From positions 2,542,001-2,606,000 of the forward strand of contig NZ_CP009251.1 of the NCBI RefSeq assembly GCF_001941345.1: a stretch of 64,000 bases of DNA, given 5' to 3'. How positions within the stretch are numbered: the first letter of the stretch is position 1; each line of letters opens with the position of its first letter. Made by a program: the position numbers and the translations under genes. The notes under the pieces are model-generated. The model ran no database searches. It worked only from the letters and a program-made list of their open reading frames with translations, and was not told the origin of the DNA. The stretch is from Corynebacterium stationis. GTDB lineage: Bacteria > Actinomycetota > Actinomycetes > Mycobacteriales > Mycobacteriaceae. Below are positions 25,671 to 34,431 of the stretch, one piece after another.

Positions 25671-26611
25671 AAAAATCCCTCATCGCCCTAGCTTTACTGA
25701 GCTCTTTGGCGGTGGCGGGTTGTACCGCACAAGAAGACTCCTCGTCGTCTGCAAGCGACACAACATATAGCGTGGAAAACTGCGGCAATACCTGGGACTT
25801 TAACGAGGTCCCCGAGCGGGTAGTGCTGCAGGATGTTTCATCGACCGAAACTCTGGCGCAGCTCGGCGTCTTGGATCATGTGGTGGCTAAAGCTGGCTAC
25901 TTCCCCGAAGCTTACTTCGATGAAGAGACCTTCGCGCAGGTCGATGCCATCCCAACTCTTACTGACCGTCTCGGCGAAGCCGGCCACCTAGAAATCACCA
26001 AAGAGGCAGTCCTTGCTCAGGAACCAGACCTCATCGTGGGCTTTAGCCCCACGGTGCGCGATATTACGGTGAAGAACATTCCAATTATGAACGAGCCCGG
26101 CTTCTGCGGCGAAGTGCACAACGCATCTTTCGATGATGTTTATGACCAGATAGATCTCTACTCCTCTATCTTCCAAAAGCAAGAGCGCGGCGAGGAATAC
26201 AAGGCCGAGTTGAAGTCCCAAATCGCAGCTATCGATGCAAACATCGGCCAAGGCAAGACCGTCGCCGTTCTCTACCCAGCGGTCATGGGTTCCACCGTGT
26301 ATGCCTACGGCACCGATTCCATGTCTAATGCCGTGGTGTCCGCGGTTGGACTCGAGAACGTCTTTGCCAATGAGTCGGAGCGAGTCTTTGAAATCAGCGC
26401 CGAGCAACTCACCGCGGCGAATCCTGATGTCATCGTGCTGTTGAATTCGGGCGAGGAAAACCTCAAATCATACGTCACCATGCTGCCCGGCGCGCACGCG
26501 ATTTCCGCGGTACAACAGGACCAGATTATCCCGCTGGAGCTCGCTTTTGCAGAACCTCCAACCCCCTTTGCTGTAGAGGGCGCAAAACGCTTAGAACAGG
26601 CTCTAAAATAG
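25667..26611 (+). CDS. Metal/siderophore ABC transporter substrate-binding lipoprotein
   Basis: 314 aa. MKKSLIALALLSSLAVAGC is a lipoprotein signal with lipobox VAGC, followed by a Ser-rich linker. The rest is a class III (FecB/BtuF-like) binding protein: NEVPERVVLQDVSSTETLAQLG at the first lobe, EPDLIVGFSP, and NPDVIVLLNSGEENL in the second. Such proteins bind siderophores, haem, cobalamin or, in some ureolytic bacteria (H. pylori CeuE/FecDE system), nickel complexes. No His-rich loop is visible. Genes are translationally coupled; a 158-bp gap without a clear terminator separates it from ureA. Confidence 0.9.
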   Translation: MKKSLIALALLSSLAVAGCTAQEDSSSSASDTTYSVENCGNTWDFNEVPERVVLQDVSSTETLAQLGVLDHVVAKAGYFPEAYFDEETFAQVDAIPTLTDRLGEAGHLEITKEAVLAQEPDLIVGFSPTVRDITVKNIPIMNEPGFCGEVHNASFDDVYDQIDLYSSIFQKQERGEEYKAELKSQIAAIDANIGQGKTVAVLYPAVMGSTVYAYGTDSMSNAVVSAVGLENVFANESERVFEISAEQLTAANPDVIVLLNSGEENLKSYVTMLPGAHAISAVQQDQIIPLELAFAEPPTPFAVEGAKRLEQALK

Positions 26612-26769
26612 CCTCAAGATAATTCATCTGAGCTGGCGTTTCTCCGGGCGACCAGACGATTTGGATCGAGGGGTTAGAATAGGTAGTAATGTCTGCTTTA
26701 GCAAACATTGCACGGTCGTCACTCATGAGGATCGTTGAATAACCAAATAGATTTAACCGGAGGATTTCC
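26612..26769 (+). promoter_or_regulatory. ureA upstream region
   Basis: Gap of 158 bp before the urease operon. A TAGAAT -10 candidate lies at 26675-26680 and a GGAGGA ribosome binding site lies 6-8 bases before ATG 26770. I see no convincing -35 element and no full AmtR box, although C. glutamicum urease is nitrogen controlled. Read-through from the transporter genes is possible. Confidence 0.45.
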
Positions 26770-27072
26770 ATGCACTTGACTCAGCGTGAGCAAGAAAAGC
26801 TCTTGATTGTGGTCGCAGCGGATTTGGCACGCAAAAGAAGAGATCGCGGCGTCAAGCTCAACCACCCAGAAGCCATCGCTCTCATCACTGCAGAACTGCT
26901 CGAAGGTGCTCGCGACGGCAAGACCGTCGCAGAGCTTATGAGCGAAGGTGTCACGTACGTAACGCGTGATGAAGTCATGGAAGGCGTGCCAGAGATGATC
27001 ACCGATGTGCAGGTCGAGGCCACATTCCCCGACGGAACCAAATTGGTCACCGTCCACAACCCGATCCGTTAA
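26770..27072 (+). CDS. ureA: Urease subunit gamma
   Basis: 100 aa, exact family length. [20 protein letters not shown] opening and [20 protein letters not shown] are diagnostic of UreA. It is the small structural subunit of the (UreABC)3 nickel enzyme that hydrolyses urea to ammonia and carbamate. First gene of ureABCEFGD, 18 bp before ureB. Confidence 0.97.
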   Translation: MHLTQREQEKLLIVVAADLARKRRDRGVKLNHPEAIALITAELLEGARDGKTVAELMSEGVTYVTRDEVMEGVPEMITDVQVEATFPDGTKLVTVHNPIR

Positions 27073-27090
27073 GCACGCAGGAGTAAATAA

Positions 27091-27408
27091 ATGATTCCCG
27101 GTGAACTCATCTTCAACGCCACCGACAAAATACTTATCAACGAGGGCAAAGAAGCAATCACCCTCGAAGTCACCAACACGGGAGACCGGCCTGTCCAGGT
27201 TGGCTCCCACTTCCATTTCGCAGAGGCGAATTCTGCCCTCGAGTTTGACCGCAAAGCCGCCCAAGGCAAGCGCCTTGATATTCCTGCTGGCACTGCCGTG
27301 CGCTTAGAGCCCGGCGATTCCCGCACCGTGGAACTTATCGACTACGGCGGACACCGCAAGATTTACGGCTTCAACGCCGAATTCAACGCCAAACTCAACC
27401 GTGCCTAG
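27091..27408 (+). CDS. ureB: Urease subunit beta
   Basis: 105 aa. [20 protein letters not shown] followed by [21 protein letters not shown] and the [19 protein letters not shown] tail are characteristic of UreB. Separate gamma and beta genes are the usual bacterial arrangement (Helicobacter fuses them). 59 bp precede ureC. Confidence 0.97.
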   Translation: MIPGELIFNATDKILINEGKEAITLEVTNTGDRPVQVGSHFHFAEANSALEFDRKAAQGKRLDIPAGTAVRLEPGDSRTVELIDYGGHRKIYGFNAEFNAKLNRA

Positions 27409-27467
27409 ACGGCACGATAAGCACTGGAAATCGGAATAGTCCCGATATCCAAGAATTAGGAGAAAAC

Positions 27468-29180
<1,713 letters not shown>

Positions 29181-29200
29181 ATCACAAAGAAAGGCATTCA

Positions 29201-29677
29201 GTGATTATTGAAAACATCACGAGCAATATCGCAGAGCTTAACGATGCAAACCTCGAAGGCCTGACCATCGACGAAGTCTTCTTCGATGACGAAACCCGCC
29301 TCAAGCGCATCCAACGCGTCAAGGCAGAATCCGGCGAGGAACTCGCGCTGCGCCTGCCCACCGGTTTTCGCGAGCTCAAAGACGGCGATATCTTGCAGCA
29401 AACCGCGGAGAAAATCTTCGTCGCTAAGATGAAGCCGACCGATGTACTTGTCATTGCCCCGCGCAGCATCCAAGAAGCCCTCGTCGTGGCGCACACCCTG
29501 GGCAACCGCCACCTGCAGGCGCAGTTCTTTGACGCTGAATCACAGTTCGGCGCCGAGGTTATGGTCGTGCGCTATGACCACACCGTCGAGCACCACTTAG
29601 AGCATGCCGGTGCCCCGTATTCGCGCGGTGAATACGTCATGCCTGAGGCCTTCCGCCATGCCGAACACACCCACTAG
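29201..29677 (+). CDS. ureE: Urease accessory protein UreE
   Basis: 158 aa nickel metallochaperone. The C-terminal half has LGNRHLQAQFFDAESQFG and the VMVVRYDHTVEHHLEHAGAP region with the conserved nickel-binding His. The C-terminal tail (HAEHTH) has only a short His cluster, unlike Klebsiella UreE, so nickel storage capacity is probably low. Start GTG 29201. The 3' end overlaps ureF by 20 bp. Confidence 0.93.
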   Translation: MIIENITSNIAELNDANLEGLTIDEVFFDDETRLKRIQRVKAESGEELALRLPTGFRELKDGDILQQTAEKIFVAKMKPTDVLVIAPRSIQEALVVAHTLGNRHLQAQFFDAESQFGAEVMVVRYDHTVEHHLEHAGAPYSRGEYVMPEAFRHAEHTH

Positions 29678-30377
29678 CCGCCATGCGCAGCTGGTCATTT
29701 GGCACCTGACGGATTCGGCGCTGCCCACGGGCAGCTTCGCGCACTCAGCGGGTTTAGAAACCTACATCCAAGCCAACCAGGTCCACGACGCCGCATCGTT
29801 TAGCTCGTGGCTGCACGGCTATTTGCGCCAAGCAAGCTTCAACGACGCCCTGGCGGTGAAATTCGCAGTGGAGTTGGTGGGGGCATCGATAAGCGATGGC
29901 GAAAAGCTGGAACTTTTGGCCCAGCTGGATGCCCTGCTGCACGCGGCCCAAACGCCAAAGCAGGTTCGCGTATCGATGAACTCCATGGGCAAGCGCATGT
30001 CGCGTGTCGCCAGCATTGTGGCGCCGGATGGTTTCTTGGTGCAGGAATACGCGCGGGCAATTTCGGCGCGCACGATGCATGGCAACCCCGGCATCGCGAC
30101 CGGGCTGGTGCTCGCCGCGGTTGGGGTGTCTGCCCGCGAGGCTGTCGATGCCTACCTCATGCAACTTGCAACGTCGATGACCCAAAACGCGATTCGCGCC
30201 ATCCCGCTCGGTCAAGATGCCGGGCAGCGCGTGCTTGTCGGCGCCTACCCCGTCATCGAGACTGCCGGCCAGATGACTATGGCGCACACCATGGCGGATT
30301 TGGGCGTGGTTGCGCCGCGTTTGGAAGTCGCGCAGATGCAACACGAAAAGCTGCACGCGCGCATGTTTATGTCTTAA
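29658..30377 (+). CDS. ureF: Urease accessory protein UreF
   Basis: 239 aa, all-helical. [20 protein letters not shown] is the UreF N-terminal signature; [20 protein letters not shown] and [16 protein letters not shown] follow. UreF bridges UreD and UreG in the apo-urease activation complex and gates nickel delivery. Start ATG 29658 gives a natural N-terminus ([17 protein letters not shown]); it overlaps ureE. Confidence 0.94.
   Translation: MPNTPTSRHAQLVIWHLTDSALPTGSFAHSAGLETYIQANQVHDAASFSSWLHGYLRQASFNDALAVKFAVELVGASISDGEKLELLAQLDALLHAAQTPKQVRVSMNSMGKRMSRVASIVAPDGFLVQEYARAISARTMHGNPGIATGLVLAAVGVSAREAVDAYLMQLATSMTQNAIRAIPLGQDAGQRVLVGAYPVIETAGQMTMAHTMADLGVVAPRLEVAQMQHEKLHARMFMS
29884..29898. 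repeat. CATCG-NNAAG-CGATG imperfect palindrome, copy in ureF
   Basis: CATCGATAAGCGATG, plus-strand sense; arms CATCG/CGATG, spacer ATAAG. Confidence 0.6.
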
Positions 30378-30403
30378 GTCCGAAAAAGGAAAGGAATTTT
30401 GCA

Positions 30404-31018
30404 ATGACACTCATCAAAATTGGAGTTGGCGGACCAGTCGGCTCCGGAAAGACCGCGCTGGTAGAGCGCCTTACCCGCGCGCTGGACGGCGAAGTGTCCA
30501 TGGCCGCTATCACCAATGACATCTACACCACCGAAGATGCCAAGATTCTCGCGCGCGAAGGTTTGCTGCCCGAGGACCGTATCATCGGCGTGGAAACTGG
30601 CGGCTGCCCGCACACCGCGATTCGTGAGGATACCTCCATGAATGAGGCCGCCATCGAAGAGCTCGAATCACGCCACCCGGACTTGGAGCTGGTGTTCGTC
30701 GAATCTGGCGGCGATAACCTCTCTGCGACCTTTTCGCCTGAGCTGGTGGATTTTTCCATCTACATCATCGACGTGGCGCAGGGTGAAAAGATTCCGCGCA
30801 AAGCTGGCCAGGGCATGATCAAATCTGACCTGTTCATCATCAACAAGACCGACCTGGCACCGCACGTCGGCGCTGACTTGAAGGTCATGGAGGAAGACTC
30901 CAAGCAGTTCCGCGGCGAAAAGCCTTTCGCGCTGACTAATCTGAAGACCGATGAGGGCCTGGACCAAGTCATCGAGTGGATTCGCCACGACGTGCTCATG
31001 CAGGACCTCGCGAAGTAA
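30404..31018 (+). CDS. ureG: Urease accessory GTPase UreG
   Basis: 204 aa SIMIBI-class GTPase. P-loop [11 protein letters not shown], metal-binding Cys-Pro-His in [17 protein letters not shown], and guanine-specificity NKTD are all present. It supplies GTP-dependent nickel insertion. Start ATG 30404 with AAAGGAA upstream; longer in-frame readings only run into ureF. The stop is directly followed by the ureD ATG. Confidence 0.96.
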   Translation: MTLIKIGVGGPVGSGKTALVERLTRALDGEVSMAAITNDIYTTEDAKILAREGLLPEDRIIGVETGGCPHTAIREDTSMNEAAIEELESRHPDLELVFVESGGDNLSATFSPELVDFSIYIIDVAQGEKIPRKAGQGMIKSDLFIINKTDLAPHVGADLKVMEEDSKQFRGEKPFALTNLKTDEGLDQVIEWIRHDVLMQDLAK

Positions 31019-31897
31019 ATGTGGACACTCCCCGCACACGTCTTTCACCACTCGCCGCCGCGGCCGCTGATGGGCGAGCTAGAGCTGGGAATTTCTGTTT
31101 CCGGCGGCAGGTCCATTGCCACGACGCAGTATCACGCCCGTGCGCTCAAGGTCATTCGCCCGCACTACCTGGATGATTCGGGGCAGGTGTATTACACCAT
31201 CGTCAATCCCGGCGGCGGGTACGTTGGCGGTGATGCCTACCGGATAGGCATCAGCGTTGCCGAGGGTGCATCCGCGCTGATTACGGACCAATCCGCGGCG
31301 AAGGTTTACCGCACCCCTGATGATTTCGTGGTGCAAAATATCGAGTTCTCCCTGGCCGCGGGCGCCGTGCTGGAGTACGTCCCCGACCAGCTGATTTTGT
31401 ACCGAGACGCGGATTTCCGCCAACGCACCGTGGTCAATATGCACCCGCAGGCCTCGCTGTTTCTTAGCGATATCATCACCCCGGGCTGGTCCCCCGACGG
31501 CGGTAAGTTCCTGTACAAGCAGGCGCACCTGCTCAACGAGGTCCACATGGATGGTGAGCCGGTGCTGCTGGATAACCTGCGGATCAATCCCCTTGCCAGC
31601 GATTTCGGCGAGGTGCAAGACTTCTTCATGGATGGCCGCACGCATGTCGCCACAGCGATTTGCTTCGACCCTGGCATTACGCCAGAGCTTATCGATGCTC
31701 TCTCCCACCTCATCACCGCCCACCACTCCCCGGATGGCTCCCTGATCGCCGCAGTCACCGAATGCGACAAACCCGGCTTCGTACTGCGCGCACTCGGCAA
31801 CCGCACCGAGGAACTCCACGCGCTGGTGCTTGCCACCGCGAATCTGGTCCGCTCTCAGCTTCGCGGCCAAGGCAAAATTCACCTGCGCAAATACTAG
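31019..31897 (+). CDS. ureD: Urease accessory protein UreD (UreH)
   Basis: 292 aa beta-helical scaffold that binds apo-urease. NPGGGYVGGDAYRIGISVAEGASALITDQSAAKVYRT is typical of UreD, with DQLILYRDADFRQ further in. ATG 31019 abuts the ureG stop (TAAATG). Gene order ureABCEFGD is the C. glutamicum type, with ureD last. A large inverted repeat follows 12 bases after the stop and may end the operon. Confidence 0.93.
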   Translation: MWTLPAHVFHHSPPRPLMGELELGISVSGGRSIATTQYHARALKVIRPHYLDDSGQVYYTIVNPGGGYVGGDAYRIGISVAEGASALITDQSAAKVYRTPDDFVVQNIEFSLAAGAVLEYVPDQLILYRDADFRQRTVVNMHPQASLFLSDIITPGWSPDGGKFLYKQAHLLNEVHMDGEPVLLDNLRINPLASDFGEVQDFFMDGRTHVATAICFDPGITPELIDALSHLITAHHSPDGSLIAAVTECDKPGFVLRALGNRTEELHALVLATANLVRSQLRGQGKIHLRKY

Positions 31898-31909
31898 TTT
31901 TTGGGTTGC

Positions 31910-31959
31910 CTGTGGATAACTTCGGCTGTTGCGTGACGCGTCAACGTAGTTATCCACAG
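31910..31959. repeat. 11-bp inverted repeat made of two DnaA-box-like TTATCCACA sites
   Basis: CTGTGGATAAC (31910-31920) and GTTATCCACAG (31949-31959) are perfect inverted copies with a 28-nt spacer that itself contains the 10-bp palindrome TGACGCGTCA (31934-31943). Each arm contains TTATCCACA. It lies between ureD and the second HNH gene. It may be a terminator without T tract, a protein-binding site, or the boundary of the HNH unit. Confidence 0.65.
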
Positions 31960-32012
31960 ATTTTCAAGCTTGCACTAGCGCGGACTTGCGTTGCTCTTTT
32001 AGTGTCGAAGTC

Positions 32013-33155
32013 ATGGACGAATTAATGAAAGCTTTCAAGCTTCTCACCAGCAACGGCATCGGATTCCTACGGCTGTGTGCTGAGTGCTCACCCTACGATC
32101 TCGCCGATGACGGCATTGAAATTTCCTTAGCCAAAAATTGCACCCGACTTGCAAGCACCCTTTTTAGCCCTTGTGATTCCCCGCGCGTTCAACGCGAAGC
32201 CATCGCGCTTGCCGAACAAAGGGAATTGAGCGTCAACCACCTGTTGATGATTAACAAGCACGCCAAGAAGTTGAAAGCCCGCGGCGCTGCCTGGAAGCTG
32301 CGTGCAGAACTCATCGCCCGTGAGGGCTCTTTGGAAGAAGTCGAAGCCTACGCTAAAACCCGCGTCACGGAAGAAGGCGGCAACAAACCGAAACAGCGCG
32401 GCGTGCGCGTAGGACGCGTCATCGACGGCCTGCGCACCATCAGTATTACCGATACCCAGCGCCGCATCACTGACCTAGAGAAAACCCTCGACGCCGCTGT
32501 CGAAAACGATAATGACCGACCTCGTTCCGAAGCACTATTAGAACCATTCTGGGATTTAGTCGAAGGAGGCGGCACTGGGCTTATCAAGCCCGAGTACCGC
32601 ACGGTGATTGCTATTGGTCTCGAGGATTTCGCGAAAGTTTCCTGCGGTCGCGGCGACGAAGTCATCGTCGCGCTCTCCGACGGTACAACCATGACGGGTG
32701 CTGAGTTCATCAACGCGGCGTTGGAGGGCAGCTTGGGCGACAAGCTCTATGTCGGGCTCTTTCATCCCACCGCCGGGCCCGTGAATCTTTACGAAGCCCG
32801 CTTCGCGTCCGAGAAACTGCGCAGCTTGGCGATGGCGGAAAACCTCGTCTGCCCGTGGCCGGACTGCAACGTGCCGGCCGATAGATGCCAAGTGCACCAC
32901 ATCGACGCCCACAAGCACGGAGGCCATACGAAGCCGTCGAATCTGACGATGCTGTGTAAGTACCACAACGGCGTCAACGACGATGACGGCCTAGCTACGC
33001 CGGGCCGAAAGAGACGAAAACGACCCAAGCGGGGTAAACCCAGCCGCGGCAGGATGCGACGACACGGCGGCAAAGTACGCCTGCACACCCCAGGCGGCAA
33101 GCTGGTGGGAAACACCCACCACGTGAGCAGCATGGGAGCAATGGACTTGGTCTAA
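32013..33155 (+). CDS. HNH endonuclease, DUF222/13E12-type (copy 2)
   Basis: 380 aa, paralogue of the gene at 137-1300. A helical N-terminal region precedes the HNH nuclease: CNVPADRCQVHHIDAHKHGG then LTMLCKYHNGVNDD, giving the cysteine pair and His-His-Asn core. The C-terminal tail is strongly basic (RKRRKRPKRGKPSRGR), suited to DNA contact. I chose ATG 32013 over the in-frame TTG 31986. A TTATCCACAG box ends 53 bases upstream, as in copy 1 (62 bases). Role unknown. Confidence 0.85.
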   Translation: MDELMKAFKLLTSNGIGFLRLCAECSPYDLADDGIEISLAKNCTRLASTLFSPCDSPRVQREAIALAEQRELSVNHLLMINKHAKKLKARGAAWKLRAELIAREGSLEEVEAYAKTRVTEEGGNKPKQRGVRVGRVIDGLRTISITDTQRRITDLEKTLDAAVENDNDRPRSEALLEPFWDLVEGGGTGLIKPEYRTVIAIGLEDFAKVSCGRGDEVIVALSDGTTMTGAEFINAALEGSLGDKLYVGLFHPTAGPVNLYEARFASEKLRSLAMAENLVCPWPDCNVPADRCQVHHIDAHKHGGHTKPSNLTMLCKYHNGVNDDDGLATPGRKRRKRPKRGKPSRGRMRRHGGKVRLHTPGGKLVGNTHHVSSMGAMDLV

Positions 33156-33182
33156 ACCCACCGCTGACAGGAGCTGAACCGA

Positions 33183-33209
33183 GCTAACTAGCAAACCTGG
33201 CTGGTTAGC
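33183..33209. terminator. Possible hairpin between convergent HNH and ArsR genes
   Basis: GCTAACTAGC (33183-33192) pairs with GCTGGTTAGC (33200-33209) with one mismatch or wobble and a 7-nt loop. There is no clear T tract, so terminator function is tentative. It is the only structure I see in the 121-bp gap 33156-33276. Confidence 0.35.
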
Positions 33210-33276
33210 CAATTCGGCGATCCCTCATGCATTTGTCATGGCTAGGACACGCGCAGGCGCACCCGAGCGTTTACGT

Positions 33277-33591
33277 CTAGTGCTGGTGCCCGGTGCCGAT
33301 CCAGTGCAGCAACTCGTGAACATGCTCGTTGTGGATGCCATAGCGGATGCTGCGTCCATCGCGCTGGGAGATGACGGTGCCGTTGGCTTCCATCGCTCGC
33401 AATGCCGCCGAGGCCGTGGGGATGCGCACGCCGGTCGCCTCTGCTAGTTCGCTGACCGTATACACGAAGCGCCCGGCGAAGTGGATGGCGCTAAGCAATT
33501 TCAGCCGTGTCGGGTCACCCAAGGTTTTGAAAGTGCCGGCCCATTCTTCCGCCAGGTCGAGGTTGCGTTGCAATTCGCCCTGCTCTGACAT
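33277..33591 (-). CDS. ArsR-family regulator from internal start (possible metal sensor)
   Basis: 104 aa from ATG 33591, in the same frame as the PabC-like ORF. TFKTLGDPTRLKLLSAI is the ArsR helix 1-2 region and TVSELAEATGVRIPTASAAL the recognition helix. The C-terminal helix has NEHVHELLHWIGTGHQH, which lines up with the alpha-5 metal site of CzrA/NmtR-type sensors (from memory), keeping the central and terminal His while the Asp ligand is Asn and one His is Thr. Zn, Co or Ni sensing is an inference. The ribosome binding site AAAGGA (33599-33604, minus sense) has ideal 7-nt spacing. Confidence 0.6.
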   Translation of the reverse strand: MSEQGELQRNLDLAEEWAGTFKTLGDPTRLKLLSAIHFAGRFVYTVSELAEATGVRIPTASAALRAMEANGTVISQRDGRSIRYGIHNEHVHELLHWIGTGHQH

Positions 33592-34431
33592 GGCCGCGTC
33601 CTTTCTTTTGTTGGTGGAGGAGATAAATGCGGTTAAATCTGGATGCTCGCAATTATCTGTGTGTGCGCCGAACTGCGCCCACCACCAGCTTATCCACTCC
33701 GACTCATCTAAATGGCGCGGCGGCTCGATAACCGTGTCTCCCACCTGAATCTGTGTCACGGGGCTGATACCATGCAGCGCGTTGAGAAACCACACGGGCC
33801 CGGCAGCTAAATCATCCGGATAAATAGGCGCGAACTCGATTCTCTTTCCGAGATCCCGGGCACGCATAAAGATTTGATACAAGGTCACGCTGGGTAGTTG
33901 CTTGTCCAGCCGGTCGGATAGGACAAGGACATCGTCTTTCCACAGCACCAATGCACCCGTGGTCGTTTCTAGGCACGCGCCATCGGTGTCACTGATAATG
34001 ACATCGTCAGCTTCCACACCGGCTTTCATCTTCGCAAATAGCGCCAGGTCGGGGCCTTTGAGCACAGGAGCTTGTCGATGATCCTCCCCCACCCCATACA
34101 CCAGCGTCGTCGTTTCGCGGACCGCCGGTGCCGGGCGGATTTCGAAGCCGATGCGCCTAGTTCCGTCAGGAAACTCAAGGAGAGAAATTCGCGGAAACAG
34201 CTCACGTTGGCAATTTTCAGGGCGGGCTAGAAGTGCTTCAATGCGCTGCCAAATCTCGCGAGGCAAAACAGAGCCCATTGACCCACAAGCCGCGTTGAAC
34301 CTAGCAGCATGTTGCCCAAGCCCGAAAGACTTTCCAAAGCTATGGCGCCAGGAATCGATGATCAGCATCCAATAATTCTCCGCGAGCGGTAGCTCTCGGA
34401 AGTCTCCATCTTCCCAAATCAGTGGGCTCAT
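33277..34431 (-). CDS. PabC-like aminotransferase class IV continuous with ArsR regulator
   Basis: 384 codons without a stop. Residues 1 to about 270 are a fold-type IV PLP enzyme (4-amino-4-deoxychorismate lyase type): the candidate PLP lysine is in LKGPDLALFAKMKA, and the glutamate signature is DGACLETTTGALVLWKDD. Coupled to pabAB by a 4-bp overlap, it would complete p-aminobenzoate synthesis for folate. Residues 281-384 are a complete ArsR-type winged helix. An internal ATG (33591) with ribosome binding site AAAGGA 7 bases upstream suggests the regulator is also, or only, made separately. No stop ends the enzyme part, so a fusion is made unless ribosomes terminate by another route. Confidence 0.75.
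   Translation of the reverse strand: MSPLIWEDGDFRELPLAENYWMLIIDSWRHSFGKSFGLGQHAARFNAACGSMGSVLPREIWQRIEALLARPENCQRELFPRISLLEFPDGTRRIGFEIRPAPAVRETTTLVYGVGEDHRQAPVLKGPDLALFAKMKAGVEADDVIISDTDGACLETTTGALVLWKDDVLVLSDRLDKQLPSVTLYQIFMRARDLGKRIEFAPIYPDDLAAGPVWFLNALHGISPVTQIQVGDTVIEPPRHLDESEWISWWWAQFGAHTDNCEHPDLTAFISSTNKRKDAAMSEQGELQRNLDLAEEWAGTFKTLGDPTRLKLLSAIHFAGRFVYTVSELAEATGVRIPTASAALRAMEANGTVISQRDGRSIRYGIHNEHVHELLHWIGTGHQH

Noticed and set aside
26612..26769. AmtR nitrogen-control box upstream of ureA
   Set aside because: Only one half (AAATAGATTT) resembles the consensus; the paired CTAT half at the right distance is missing.
26526..26771. Open frame of 81 codons on the minus strand across the ureA upstream region
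   Set aside because: Its composition looks protein-like, but it overlaps the ends of two plus-strand genes, begins at the ureA ribosome binding site, has no start signals of its own, and matches nothing I recognise.
33277..34431. Sequencing frameshift creating the PabC-ArsR fusion
   Set aside because: Both parts read in the same frame with sensible codons through the linker, and no alternative frame extends either domain, so I keep it as a genuine read-through to be verified.
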